Shown: one piece after another, positions 1 through 4,906 of the stretch | Numbering within the stretch: position 1 is the stretch's first letter | How the letters are laid out: every line of letters starts with the position of its first letter | Source: JARROD01 sp037384225 | GTDB taxonomy: Bacteria > Pseudomonadota > Gammaproteobacteria > Pseudomonadales > Cellvibrionaceae | NCBI GenBank assembly: GCA_037384225.1 | Contig: JARROD010000456.1 | Location: 1 to 5,247 of the forward strand | Direction: 5' to 3' | Length of the DNA: 5,247 bases | Notes under the pieces: generated by a model | Seen by the model: the letters and a program-made list of their open reading frames with translations, nothing else | Databases searched by the model: none | What the model was told of the DNA's origin: nothing | Program-made: the position numbers and the translations under genes

Positions 1-92
1 ATCTGGTCGGTGTCAATTGGGACGAAGATATGGAGGGGGACGAAGTCGAACCGCTGGACTTGTTGCACGATATAGAAGCGGAGTTGAATTAG
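1..92 (+). CDS. 3' end of an unidentified gene (acidic C-terminus)
   Basis: The frame with codons starting at base 3 is open to a TAG at 90-92 and gives 29 residues. This tail is rich in Asp and Glu (for example WDEDMEGDEVEPLDLL), which suggests a soluble, flexible C-terminus. Nothing in it identifies a family, and the body of the gene lies outside the window. No clear intrinsic terminator follows directly; the large inverted repeat at 187-308 is the first strong secondary structure downstream. The reading is supported by the open frame and protein-like composition only, so a chance open frame cannot be excluded. Confidence 0.55.
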   Translation, partial: LVGVNWDEDMEGDEVEPLDLLHDIEAELN

Positions 93-186
93 TTCTCTCT
101 CAAGGGGTTTGCCTATTATAAGGCGCTAGTGCTTCGATCCAGGTGTCTTGTTATCTTAAATTCTTAATGTGGTTTTATCCAAGTCC

Positions 187-308
187 GGCCCAGCAGGTAA
201 GGGTGTGGGATTAAGGGCGAACAGTCTACCTTCAGTAGTACCCGCCGTTGGGTGCCATCGATGTCGCTTGATGTTCACCCTGAATCCCACACCCTTAGCG
301 GCTGGGCC
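187..308. repeat. Large imperfect inverted repeat with a structured loop
   Basis: Arms 187-223 and 272-308 are reverse complements at 33 of 37 positions, separated by a 48-base centre. Outside the arms, looser complementarity continues (TTATCCAA on the left against TTACCAA read from the right), so the element may span about 173-319. The centre holds smaller hairpins (CTAC-CTTCA-GTAG; ACCC-GCCGTT-GGGT) and the palindrome CATCGATG, so a single strand could fold into a branched structure. No T-run follows on either strand, which argues against a simple intrinsic terminator. A minus-strand open frame across it is probably a by-product. It could be a small non-autonomous mobile element, a REP-like unit or a structured RNA. 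I do not recognise the family. Confidence 0.7.
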
Positions 309-333
309 TAGTTGGTAAGTGACGCTGGACGTT

Positions 334-374
334 GCAAAAACTCGACGTAAGCCCACTAAACCTAAAGTTTTTGC
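334..374. repeat. Hairpin-forming inverted repeat
   Basis: GCAAAAACT at 334-342 is exactly complementary to AGTTTTTGC at 366-374, with a 23-base loop. It lies between the larger inverted repeat at 187-308 and the MITE beginning at 409, in a stretch with no credible gene. The loop is long for a terminator, and no independent role can be assigned. Confidence 0.45.
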
Positions 375-408
375 GCCTAGCCAAGCGGGCACCTCAAAAC
401 CGACTCTC

Positions 409-614
409 TATACCCAAAGCGTTTGAGATTTAAGTGCACAGAGCACGCCCCTTTTTGTCCCTGGCCGCGTTGCTCCGTCCAGCCGATCCAGGCTTCGCGG
501 CACTAGCGCCCTCACATGGGGCCTGCCATGCAGCGTCGTCGCGCCCCTGTTGTTAAAGGAAGGGGGAACAATTGACGCACTCTGCACACCTAAATCTCAA
601 ACGCTTTGGGTATA
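409..614. mobile_element. Complete MITE-like element with 24-bp terminal inverted repeats
   Basis: The ends at 409-432 and 591-614 are perfect 24-bp inverted repeats beginning TATACCCAAAGCGTTTGAG. Weaker complementarity continues inward (AGTGCACAGAGCACG against GGTGTGCAGAGTGCG). The 206-bp element has no transposase-sized open frame. Both borders read TA next to TACCC, consistent with insertion at a TA dinucleotide, as known for IS630/Tc1-mariner-type transposases. That family link is inference. A second, right-truncated copy lies at 4246-4390 and an isolated end at 1856-1870, so this is a dispersed family. This copy carries about 35 internal bases (near 477-512) that the second copy lacks. 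It ends 36 bp past the stop codon of the minus-strand methyltransferase gene, so its foldable ends could influence 3'-end formation there. Confidence 0.88.
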
Positions 615-650
615 TAAAACAAAAAGGGGAAGTTATTCCGTGCCCGTTCC

Positions 651-1811
651 TTATTGAGACGTTACGGTAACTATTTTAAAGCTCCTGTTTTCCGCCAGTA
701 TTTCAATGTGGGGAAAATACGCCTTGGCTTTACGTTCCAGTGCAATAAATCGATTGACGACAAACAGCGCGGCGCCATCGGAGGAGAGCAGTCGGCGGGT
801 GTTTTGCAGAAACTTGTCCGTCAGTCCGCCGTCGATGCTAAAGCCCTGGTGAAACGGCGGGTTGCAGATAATTATATCGAAATGTTCGTCGATACCGGCT
901 CCGCAGTCGTCTGCGACGACGTCGACCGGGAGTTGTCGGTGCAGAAAGTTGTATCGGGCGGCGCGCAGGGCGGCGGCGTTATTGTCAGTGGCGACGAAAC
1001 GGAAGGCGCTTTTGTCCTTTATACCGCTATCGCCTCTTATACCGCTATCGCTTTTGCCGCCCACAAAGGCGTCGATACCGGCAATCATCAGGTAGCCGTA
1101 GCCGCAGCCCAGGTCCAATACGGATGTGGGCGGGTTGTTATTGTGTGTCTGCGATCGATGCAGAGACAGTCGTTGTAAAAAACGGGGGAGGTTTTCAATT
1201 AGGAAAGCGCTGCCCTGGTCGATTTTGTTCCAGCCAAAAATACCCGGCTTACTGTAAATGGGTGTGCCGTTTTGTTCCGCAATCAGTCTTATCCGGTGGT
1301 AGTCCAAATCATCGAGTGCTTTGTCGTCGGGGGGCTTAATGTCGGGCCCATTGGCGGGTGGAGGTGATTTTTGCAATCGGGTGAGATAAACCGTACCGTG
1401 TTTTTCCAGTGTGGCATCGCTGCCGAAGCGTTTTTTCGCTTTGTCGAAATAGCTTTTAATGCCCTGATTTTTTTCCCCGCACAAAACGAGTTCTCCACCG
1501 ACCTGTAACAACCGATACGAGAGATTGATAATATGGTGCGCGATCGGCTTTTCCTTTGAGATCCTGTAAAAAACCTGTTTCAGGCTATCGTTTGGGATGT
1601 CGCCCTGGGTGAAATCCGTAAACCGGCAGTCGAACCTCGCGGCGACGAACTGACGGTAGATGTCGTAGCGGTTACATATCACCGACAAGCCTTCAAGCGG
1701 TGGCTGTAACGCAAGCGCGGTGTGGAGGGCGTTTTCATCGGCAAACCACACCGCCGGGGTGCGATGATGGCTGATCAGTGGTTTCAGTAGGTTAAACGCG
1801 GTATCACTCAT
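651..1811 (-). CDS. rsmC: RsmC/RlmG-type rRNA guanine-N2 methyltransferase
   Basis: This encodes 386 residues. It is predicted to transfer a methyl group from S-adenosylmethionine to N2 of a guanine in rRNA (G1207 of 16S rRNA if RsmC, G1835 of 23S rRNA if RlmG), acting in the cytoplasm on ribosomal subunits. The C-terminal catalytic half shows the SAM-binding motif VLDLGCGYGYL (231-241), an acidic residue at D276 after the next strand, and the N2-guanine motif NPPFHQG (317-323). The N-terminal half (about 1-148) resembles the degenerate methyltransferase-like domain of RsmC, including a GEKNQGIKS segment near 112-120. The length exceeds E. coli RsmC (343 aa) and is near RlmG (378 aa), partly because of an insert at 252-268 containing a GDSGIR/GDSGIK-type duplication. 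The ATG at 1811 has only a weak GAG-type ribosome site. A solo MITE end lies 45 bp upstream. The family is clear; the choice of RsmC over RlmG is tentative. Confidence 0.85.
   Translation of the reverse strand: MSDTAFNLLKPLISHHRTPAVWFADENALHTALALQPPLEGLSVICNRYDIYRQFVAARFDCRFTDFTQGDIPNDSLKQVFYRISKEKPIAHHIINLSYRLLQVGGELVLCGEKNQGIKSYFDKAKKRFGSDATLEKHGTVYLTRLQKSPPPANGPDIKPPDDKALDDLDYHRIRLIAEQNGTPIYSKPGIFGWNKIDQGSAFLIENLPRFLQRLSLHRSQTHNNNPPTSVLDLGCGYGYLMIAGIDAFVGGKSDSGIRGDSGIKDKSAFRFVATDNNAAALRAARYNFLHRQLPVDVVADDCGAGIDEHFDIIICNPPFHQGFSIDGGLTDKFLQNTRRLLSSDGAALFVVNRFIALERKAKAYFPHIEILAENRSFKIVTVTSQ
1019..1051. repeat. In-frame 18-bp tandem duplication inside the methyltransferase gene
   Basis: TTATACCGCTATCGC occurs at 1019-1033 and again at 1037-1051, a period of exactly 18 bp or six codons. 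On the coding strand it encodes two near-identical hexapeptide units in the loop after SAM motif I (about residues 252-268, containing DSGIR and DSGIK). Because the period is a multiple of three, copy-number change would keep the frame. Confidence 0.8.
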
Positions 1812-1855
1812 TGGCGCTGCTCATGCTTTTACTGTGAATATTTAAGACTGTGTTA

Positions 1856-1870
1856 TATACCCAAAGCGTT
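1856..1870. mobile_element. Solo MITE terminal sequence
   Basis: TATACCCAAAGCGTT here matches the outer 15 bp of the terminal repeats of the elements at 409-614 and 4246-4390. It is preceded by TA, as in the other copies, and then diverges (ATTGCGCG). No partner end lies nearby. It sits in the 73-bp gap between the end of rsuA and the start of the methyltransferase gene. It may be the remnant of a decayed or imprecisely excised element. On the minus strand it reads into GGGTATATAAC, which contributes an A+T-rich, -10-like stretch upstream of the methyltransferase start. Confidence 0.65.
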
Positions 1871-1884
1871 ATTGCGCGTGTGGT

Positions 1885-2528
1885 CTAAACAGTGCCGATT
1901 TCCTGCGGTGTCAGTGGTCGATATTGTCCCGGCGCCAGCCGCGGGTCCAGTTCAATCGCACCGACGCTCTGGCGATGCAGGCGGACGACCCGGTTGCCCA
2001 GCGCGGCGAACATGCGTTTGACCTGGTGGTACCTGCCTTCCTGAATCGTCAGCGAGACTTCCCGCTCGGCGAGAGATTCCAGCGTGGCGGGGAGGGTACG
2101 CTTTTTTTCACCGTGCAGCCAGACTCCGCGGGCGCATTTGGCGGCGGCGTTACCGGCCACCGGTTCGGCGTGCGGTGATTCCATTTGCCGTCGTCGGTGA
2201 TCAGCACCAGCCCGGTGGTGTCCCTGTCCAGGCGCCCGGCGATGTGGAGCTGTTCCCGGTGGGGTTCGTGCATAAGGTCCAGCACCGTCGGGTGTTCGCC
2301 GTCTTTGGTGGCACAGACATAGCCGGGGGGTTTGTAGAGCATAAAGTAGCGCGCCCGGGGGCTGCTTATCGCCTCGCCGTTGAGGTGGACCCGATCCTCA
2401 CCGAGGATATGTCGTGCGGGATCCTTGACTGTCTCGTCATTGACGCTAACGGTTCCCGCCTTCAGTGCCTTGCGCACTTGAGAGCGCGATAGGTCGGTGG
2501 CATGACTGATAAACTTGTCCAGGCGCAT
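1885..2528 (-). pseudogene. rsuA: rsuA, 16S rRNA pseudouridine-516 synthase, disrupted by a frameshifting deletion
   Basis: RsuA isomerises U516 of 16S rRNA to pseudouridine. The first 119 codons (from ATG at 2528) read as RsuA: an S4-like RNA-binding start (MRLDKFISHA), RYFMLYKPPGYVC at 60-72, the catalytic motif GRLDRDTTG (98-106, Asp101) and TDDGKWNHR at 111-119. The match then moves to another frame, from about base 2169 to the TAG at 1885-1887, with LTIQEGRYHQVKRMFAALGN and a typical C-terminus (YRPLTPQEIG). Compared with E. coli RsuA, about 16 residues between HR and the segment before PVA are absent, including the Lys-Thr-Tyr motif with the conserved active-site tyrosine. A net loss of about 46 nt explains both the frame change and the length (644 bp against about 690). 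As written, translation would give a 159-residue product with an unrelated tail. The start is 2 bp after the folD stop, so coupled expression is likely. Sequencing or assembly error is the main alternative. Confidence 0.85.
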
Positions 2529-2530
2529 AT

Positions 2531-3376
2531 TCAGCCGAGCTTTTTTTCGCCGGCCTCGACCGTCTGATAGATCAGCGTGTTGATGGTCATGGGGCCGACG
2601 CCGCCCGGGACCGGGGTGTAGGCGGCGACTCGTTCCTTCAGCGGCGCCAGTTCGATATCGCCCACGGCACCGGGGTGGTAGCCGGCATCGACAACGATCG
2701 CGCCGTCTTTTATCCAGTCGGCCTTAATGAATTCCGGTTTTCCCACTGCGCCGACGACGATATCCGCCTGTTTGATCAAATCAGGCAGATTCCGGGTGCG
2801 GGAATGACAGATGGTCACGGTGGCATTGGCGTTTAGCAGCATCATGGCCATGGGTTTGCCGAGAATCGGGCTGCGGCCCACCACGACTGCGTGGCGGCCG
2901 CTGAGTTCGAGCTCATAGGCCTGCAGCAGGCGCATAATACCTTTGGGGGTGGCGCAGCCATAAGCCTGCTCACCCATGCTTATGCGGCCGAAGCCCAGAC
3001 AGGTGACGCCGTCCACATCTTTGCCGAGTTCTATGGCGTCGAAACAGGCGCGCTCGTCAATTTGGGCCGGCACCGGGTGCTGGAGGAGAATGCCGTGTAC
3101 ATTCGGGTCTGTGTTCAGCTCGGCGATTTTCGCCAGTAATTGCTCGGTGGTGGTTTCCGCAGCCATGACCACCCGCCGTGAATCCATGCCCACCCGTTGG
3201 CAGGCGTTGCCTTTCATTTTGACATAGGTGGCGGAAGCCGGGTCGTCGCCGACGAGAATGGTTGCCAGGATAGGGGTTTGGCCGCCACGCTTGTCTTTCA
3301 GGGTCGATACCCGTAGTGAGAGTTCCGCTTCAGTTTTCTGGGCCAAGGCCTTACCATCGAGTATAAGTGCTGGCAT
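2531..3376 (-). CDS. folD: Bifunctional methylene-THF dehydrogenase / methenyl-THF cyclohydrolase FolD
   Basis: FolD interconverts 5,10-methylene-, 5,10-methenyl- and 10-formyl-tetrahydrofolate with NADP, feeding purine and formyl-Met-tRNA synthesis in the cytosol. The 281-residue product is close to the usual length of about 285. Visible landmarks are YVKMKGNAC (51-59) with the catalytic Lys55, QHPVP (99-103) where E. coli has QLPLP, KDVDG (119-123) with the conserved Asp122, the nucleotide-binding stretch VVVGRSPILGKP (164-175), and PVPGGVGPMT (255-264). The ATG at 3376 is preferred over an in-frame start 21 codons upstream, because homology begins at MPALILDGKA and an AGGAG site lies 12 nt upstream of it. 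The stop is 2 bp before rsuA. The QHPVP/VVVGRSPILGKP version differs from the E. coli type, though all key residues are present. The identification is secure. Confidence 0.97.
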   Translation of the reverse strand: MPALILDGKALAQKTEAELSLRVSTLKDKRGGQTPILATILVGDDPASATYVKMKGNACQRVGMDSRRVVMAAETTTEQLLAKIAELNTDPNVHGILLQHPVPAQIDERACFDAIELGKDVDGVTCLGFGRISMGEQAYGCATPKGIMRLLQAYELELSGRHAVVVGRSPILGKPMAMMLLNANATVTICHSRTRNLPDLIKQADIVVGAVGKPEFIKADWIKDGAIVVDAGYHPGAVGDIELAPLKERVAAYTPVPGGVGPMTINTLIYQTVEAGEKKLG

Positions 3377-3388
3377 AAATGTTTGTTT

Positions 3389-3393
3389 CTCCT
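3389..3393 (-). promoter_or_regulatory. Ribosome binding site of folD
   Basis: AGGAG on the minus strand, 12 nt before the ATG at 3376, is the best Shine-Dalgarno match upstream of folD. It decides the start against the longer in-frame extension to 3439. Confidence 0.7.
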
Positions 3394-3410
3394 GATGTTG
3401 GAAGCCTGGT

Positions 3411-3439
3411 ATTGTCCCACAGGCGGGGGCCAGGGCCAA
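3411..3439 (-). promoter_or_regulatory. Possible sigma70 promoter of folD-rsuA
   Basis: On the minus strand TTGGCC (3434-3439) and GACAAT (3411-3416) are separated by 17 bp. Each matches 4 of 6 consensus positions. The predicted transcription start would lie roughly 25-30 nt upstream of folD. The match is modest and rests on spacing and position only. Confidence 0.3.
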
Positions 3440-3470
3440 CTGCCCGCTGCGCCCAGATACGCTGCAAGTC

Positions 3471-3588
3471 CCCCTCCGGGGCCCAGCCCGTAATCACAGA
3501 TTGCGGGCGTTCGCTTGTAAGCTTGGTGTCGGTATCCATGCCTCCGACAGTCTGGGCCAGCTACCGCCGGACGTCCGGCTGAGACTGT
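3471..3588. repeat. Cluster of inverted repeats in the folD/tRNA intergenic region
   Basis: Three foldable units lie in a row. CCCC-TCC-GGGG is at 3471-3481. A 10-bp stem with one G-T pair, GCCCGTAATC (3486-3495) against GATTGCGGGC (3499-3508), has a 3-nt loop. ACAGTCT (3547-3553) pairs with AGACTGT (3582-3588) around the perfect 14-bp palindrome GCCGGACGTCCGGC (3566-3579). None is followed by a T-run on either strand. They could be protein-binding sites, REP-like units or ends of an untranslated RNA. No gene is convincing in 3377-3739. Confidence 0.6.
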
Positions 3589-3642
3589 GCCAACCCCAGG
3601 TTATTGAGAAGTTACTGGGTATGGGGCTAAGTCCTTGCTCTG

Positions 3643-3704
3643 ATTGAAATATTTATTAAATAGAAGACTAAGCCGTTGACGCCGGGGGAGGGCATGGGTA
3701 TCAT
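3643..3704 (+). promoter_or_regulatory. Strong stable-RNA promoter for the tRNA cluster
   Basis: TTGACG (3676-3681) and TATCAT (3699-3704) are exactly 17 bp apart, preceded by an A+T-rich stretch (about 3643-3667) resembling an UP element. Immediately downstream is GCGCGCTCC, a GC-rich discriminator of the kind associated with ppGpp-responsive stable-RNA promoters. Transcription would begin near 3711 and give a leader of about 29 nt before tRNA-Pro. Stringent control is inference from the discriminator. Confidence 0.75.
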
Positions 3705-3739
3705 GCGCGCTCCTGAAATATGGCTTGAGTAAAACGCCG

Positions 3740-3816
3740 CGGAGTGTAGCGCAGTCTGGTAGCGCGCCTGCTTTGGGAGCAGGATGTCGGGGGTTCGAAT
3801 CCCTCCACTCCGACCA
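3740..3816 (+). tRNA. tRNA-Pro (anticodon TGG)
   Basis: This is a 77-nt cloverleaf with acceptor arms CGGAGTG and CACTCCG, discriminator A and an encoded CCA. The anticodon stem CCTGC/GCAGG encloses the loop TTTGGGA, with anticodon TGG at 3774-3776. The T arm has the canonical GGTTCGAATCC core. It decodes CCN proline codons, mainly CCA and CCG. It is the first gene after the promoter at 3676-3704 and is followed 7 nt later by tRNA-Arg. Confidence 0.97.
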
Positions 3817-3823
3817 TTACCTT

Positions 3824-3900
<77 letters not shown>

Positions 3901-3984
3901 TTTAGTGGGTTCGGTGGAGGATGCCGGATTAGGACCGTTTTAGTATACTCAGGAAGCGGGACTTTTCGGGTCCGTTTCTGTATT

Positions 3985-4061
3985 GGTGGATGTAGCTCAG
4001 TTGGTAGAGCCCTGGATTGTGATTCCAGTGGTCGCGGGTTCGAGCCCCGTCATCCACCCCA
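3985..4061 (+). tRNA. tRNA-His (anticodon GTG)
   Basis: The acceptor arms GTGGATG and CATCCAC are preceded by an extra G at 3985 opposite discriminator C at 4058, the G-1 identity element of histidine tRNAs. CCA is encoded at 4059-4061. The anticodon stem CTGGA/TCCAG holds the loop TTGTGAT, with GTG at 4019-4021. It lies 84 nt after tRNA-Arg. That gap has a TATACT at 3944-3949 but no good -35, so cotranscription from the upstream promoter is the simplest view. Confidence 0.97.
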
Positions 4062-4077
4062 TCATGAAGGCGGGGTA

Positions 4078-4263
4078 ATGTTGCTGGACCAACTGCGCGC
4101 TACCGGTGTGATGTTTCCCCTCTATACGCTATTGCTTGAGCAGACACTTAATTCCCCAGTCGGCCCCTTTCGCAGAGGGGTTCTGATGGACTACCTGGTG
4201 TCGCGGTTCCCTGATCCTGGCATGGGGGGCGGTGCGCGTTGGCAATATACCCAAAGCGTTTGA
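4078..4263 (+). CDS. Doubtful small open frame ending inside the second MITE
   Basis: A 61-residue frame starts at ATG 4078, preceded by AAGGCGGGG. It runs through 4245 and stops at TGA within the terminal repeat of the MITE (last residues from its end sequence). The product (for example RATGVMFPLYTLLLEQTLNS near the start) matches no family I know. It could be the N-terminus of a gene cut by the MITE insertion, or simply tRNA downstream sequence that happens to be open. The position straight after tRNA-His makes the second view somewhat more likely. Confidence 0.2.
   Translation: MLLDQLRATGVMFPLYTLLLEQTLNSPVGPFRRGVLMDYLVSRFPDPGMGGGARWQYTQSV
4164..4183 (+). terminator. Weak hairpin, possible end of the tRNA transcript
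   Basis: CCCCT (4164-4168) pairs with AGGGG (4176-4180) over a 7-nt loop and is followed by TTC rather than a proper T-run. It is the only hairpin resembling a terminator between tRNA-His and the MITE. The short stem and poor U-tract make this uncertain. Confidence 0.2.
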
Positions 4264-4390
4264 GATTTAGTTCTTCAGAGCACGCCCCTTTTTGCCCCTG
4301 GCCGCGTCGCTCCTCCTTACGTGGGGCCTGCCACGCGGCGTCGTCGCTCCCCCTGTCCTTAAAAGAAAAGGGGGGACAAAAATTGACGCT
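4246..4390. mobile_element. Second MITE copy, right end missing
   Basis: The left end at 4246-4269 is identical to the 24-bp end of the element at 409. The interior then aligns with that copy: CAGAGCACGCCCCTTTTTG, GTGGGGCCTGCC against ATGGGGCCTGCC, GCGTCGTCGC, and AATTGACGC near 4381-4389. About 35 bp present in the first copy (near 477-512) are absent here. The right terminal repeat is not found. After 4390 the sequence becomes A+T-rich and unrelated, apart from a short CCTAAA. The copy was therefore truncated by deletion, or by insertion or recombination that brought in the segment to its right. It again abuts TA on the left. Confidence 0.85.
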
Positions 4391-4423
4391 CCTAAACAAT
4401 CAATAAAATTAAACAGTGAGATA

Positions 4424-4663
4424 ATGGCAATTACAATAGCGTTAGTTGGTCCTTTGGTATTCAACTTGATGTTAATATCCTTTGTGTTGAGTGGCATCTT
4501 GGGGTGGGGTAAAGTATTTTTGATTGTTTGTGGAATTACTTTATTCGTTAAAATAAGGAAGAATAAAGCTCCTTGGGTAAGAGTGTTCAATATGGCTGTG
4601 GCTGTTTTTGGAGCGATTACAGCATCAGTAATTATGTGGCTTGGGTTGATAGTAGTTGTCTAG
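4424..4663 (+). CDS. Small predicted membrane protein (79 aa), unknown function
   Basis: The frame from ATG 4424 to TAG 4661-4663 encodes 79 very hydrophobic residues. Predicted membrane segments are about 3-24, 29-43 and 55-79, with a basic loop between the last two (KIRKNKAPWVR, 43-53), probably cytoplasmic. The frame stays open upstream into the MITE as far as ATG 4292. The internal start is preferred because the upstream part is MITE sequence with repeat-like composition. Only a weak GTGAG lies just before ATG 4424. Base composition is A+T-rich, unlike the housekeeping genes. I recognise no family. It could be a real accessory gene, or a chance product of an A+T-rich region. Confidence 0.5.
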   Translation: MAITIALVGPLVFNLMLISFVLSGILGWGKVFLIVCGITLFVKIRKNKAPWVRVFNMAVAVFGAITASVIMWLGLIVVV

Positions 4664-4898
4664 CTCATTCTCGTTCACTTCAATAGTCATCGAACTGAAA
4701 ACAATCGCCACAATGTCATTCACAGCGAGTATGGCAACCGCGAGTACCGCAATATCCGTTAAAGAGAATAAGTCCCATTGCCGGTGCTTGTAGCTCTGGT
4801 AACTGCCATCTCGCCAAACCAAGCGGCCTATGGATCTCCATTTAGCGTTGATACCTCTAGAAAACTTCGAGAGTATATTGGGATTGAGATCCCTACAT
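4625..4898 (-). pseudogene. Possible remnant or small membrane protein on the minus strand
   Basis: On the minus strand the frame is open from about 4898, after a stop, to TAA at 4625-4627. It contains WRSIGRLVWRDGSYQSYKHR, a hydrophobic helix (LTDIAVLAVAILAVNDIVAIV) and an acidic tail (EVNENEL). There is no ATG; the clearest start is TTG at 4822, giving 65 residues. The layout of a polar segment, a membrane helix and an acidic tail looks protein-like, but the missing start suggests a fragment of a larger gene. Its last 39 bp overlap the end of the convergent 79-aa frame, so at most one may be functional over that stretch. I recognise no family. Confidence 0.3.
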
Positions 4899-4906
4899 GG
4901 TGAAAC

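Noticed and set aside
156..392. 78-codon minus-strand open frame
   Set aside because: It spans the large inverted repeat and the second hairpin; its sequence is explained by the symmetric DNA and matches no family I recognise.
654..1178. 174-codon plus-strand open frame
   Set aside because: It lies antisense to the methyltransferase gene, whose motifs (LGCGYG, NPPFH) make the minus strand the coding one.
2049..2184. Programmed frameshifting as an explanation for the two rsuA frames
   Set aside because: A frameshift would not account for the roughly 16 conserved residues that are missing; a deletion does.
3377..3439. N-terminal extension of FolD to 3439
   Set aside because: The extra 21 residues have no similarity to FolD, and the AGGAG site points to the start at 3376.
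3921..3949. Separate promoter for tRNA-His
   Set aside because: TATACT at 3944 is a fair -10, but the 17-bp-upstream hexamer is ATGCCG, with no usable -35 or extended -10.
4180..4220. Possible partial duplication of the tRNA-His T arm as an attachment site
   Set aside because: GGTGTCGCGGTTC resembles GTGGTCGCGGGTTC only briefly and does not continue into the acceptor stem.
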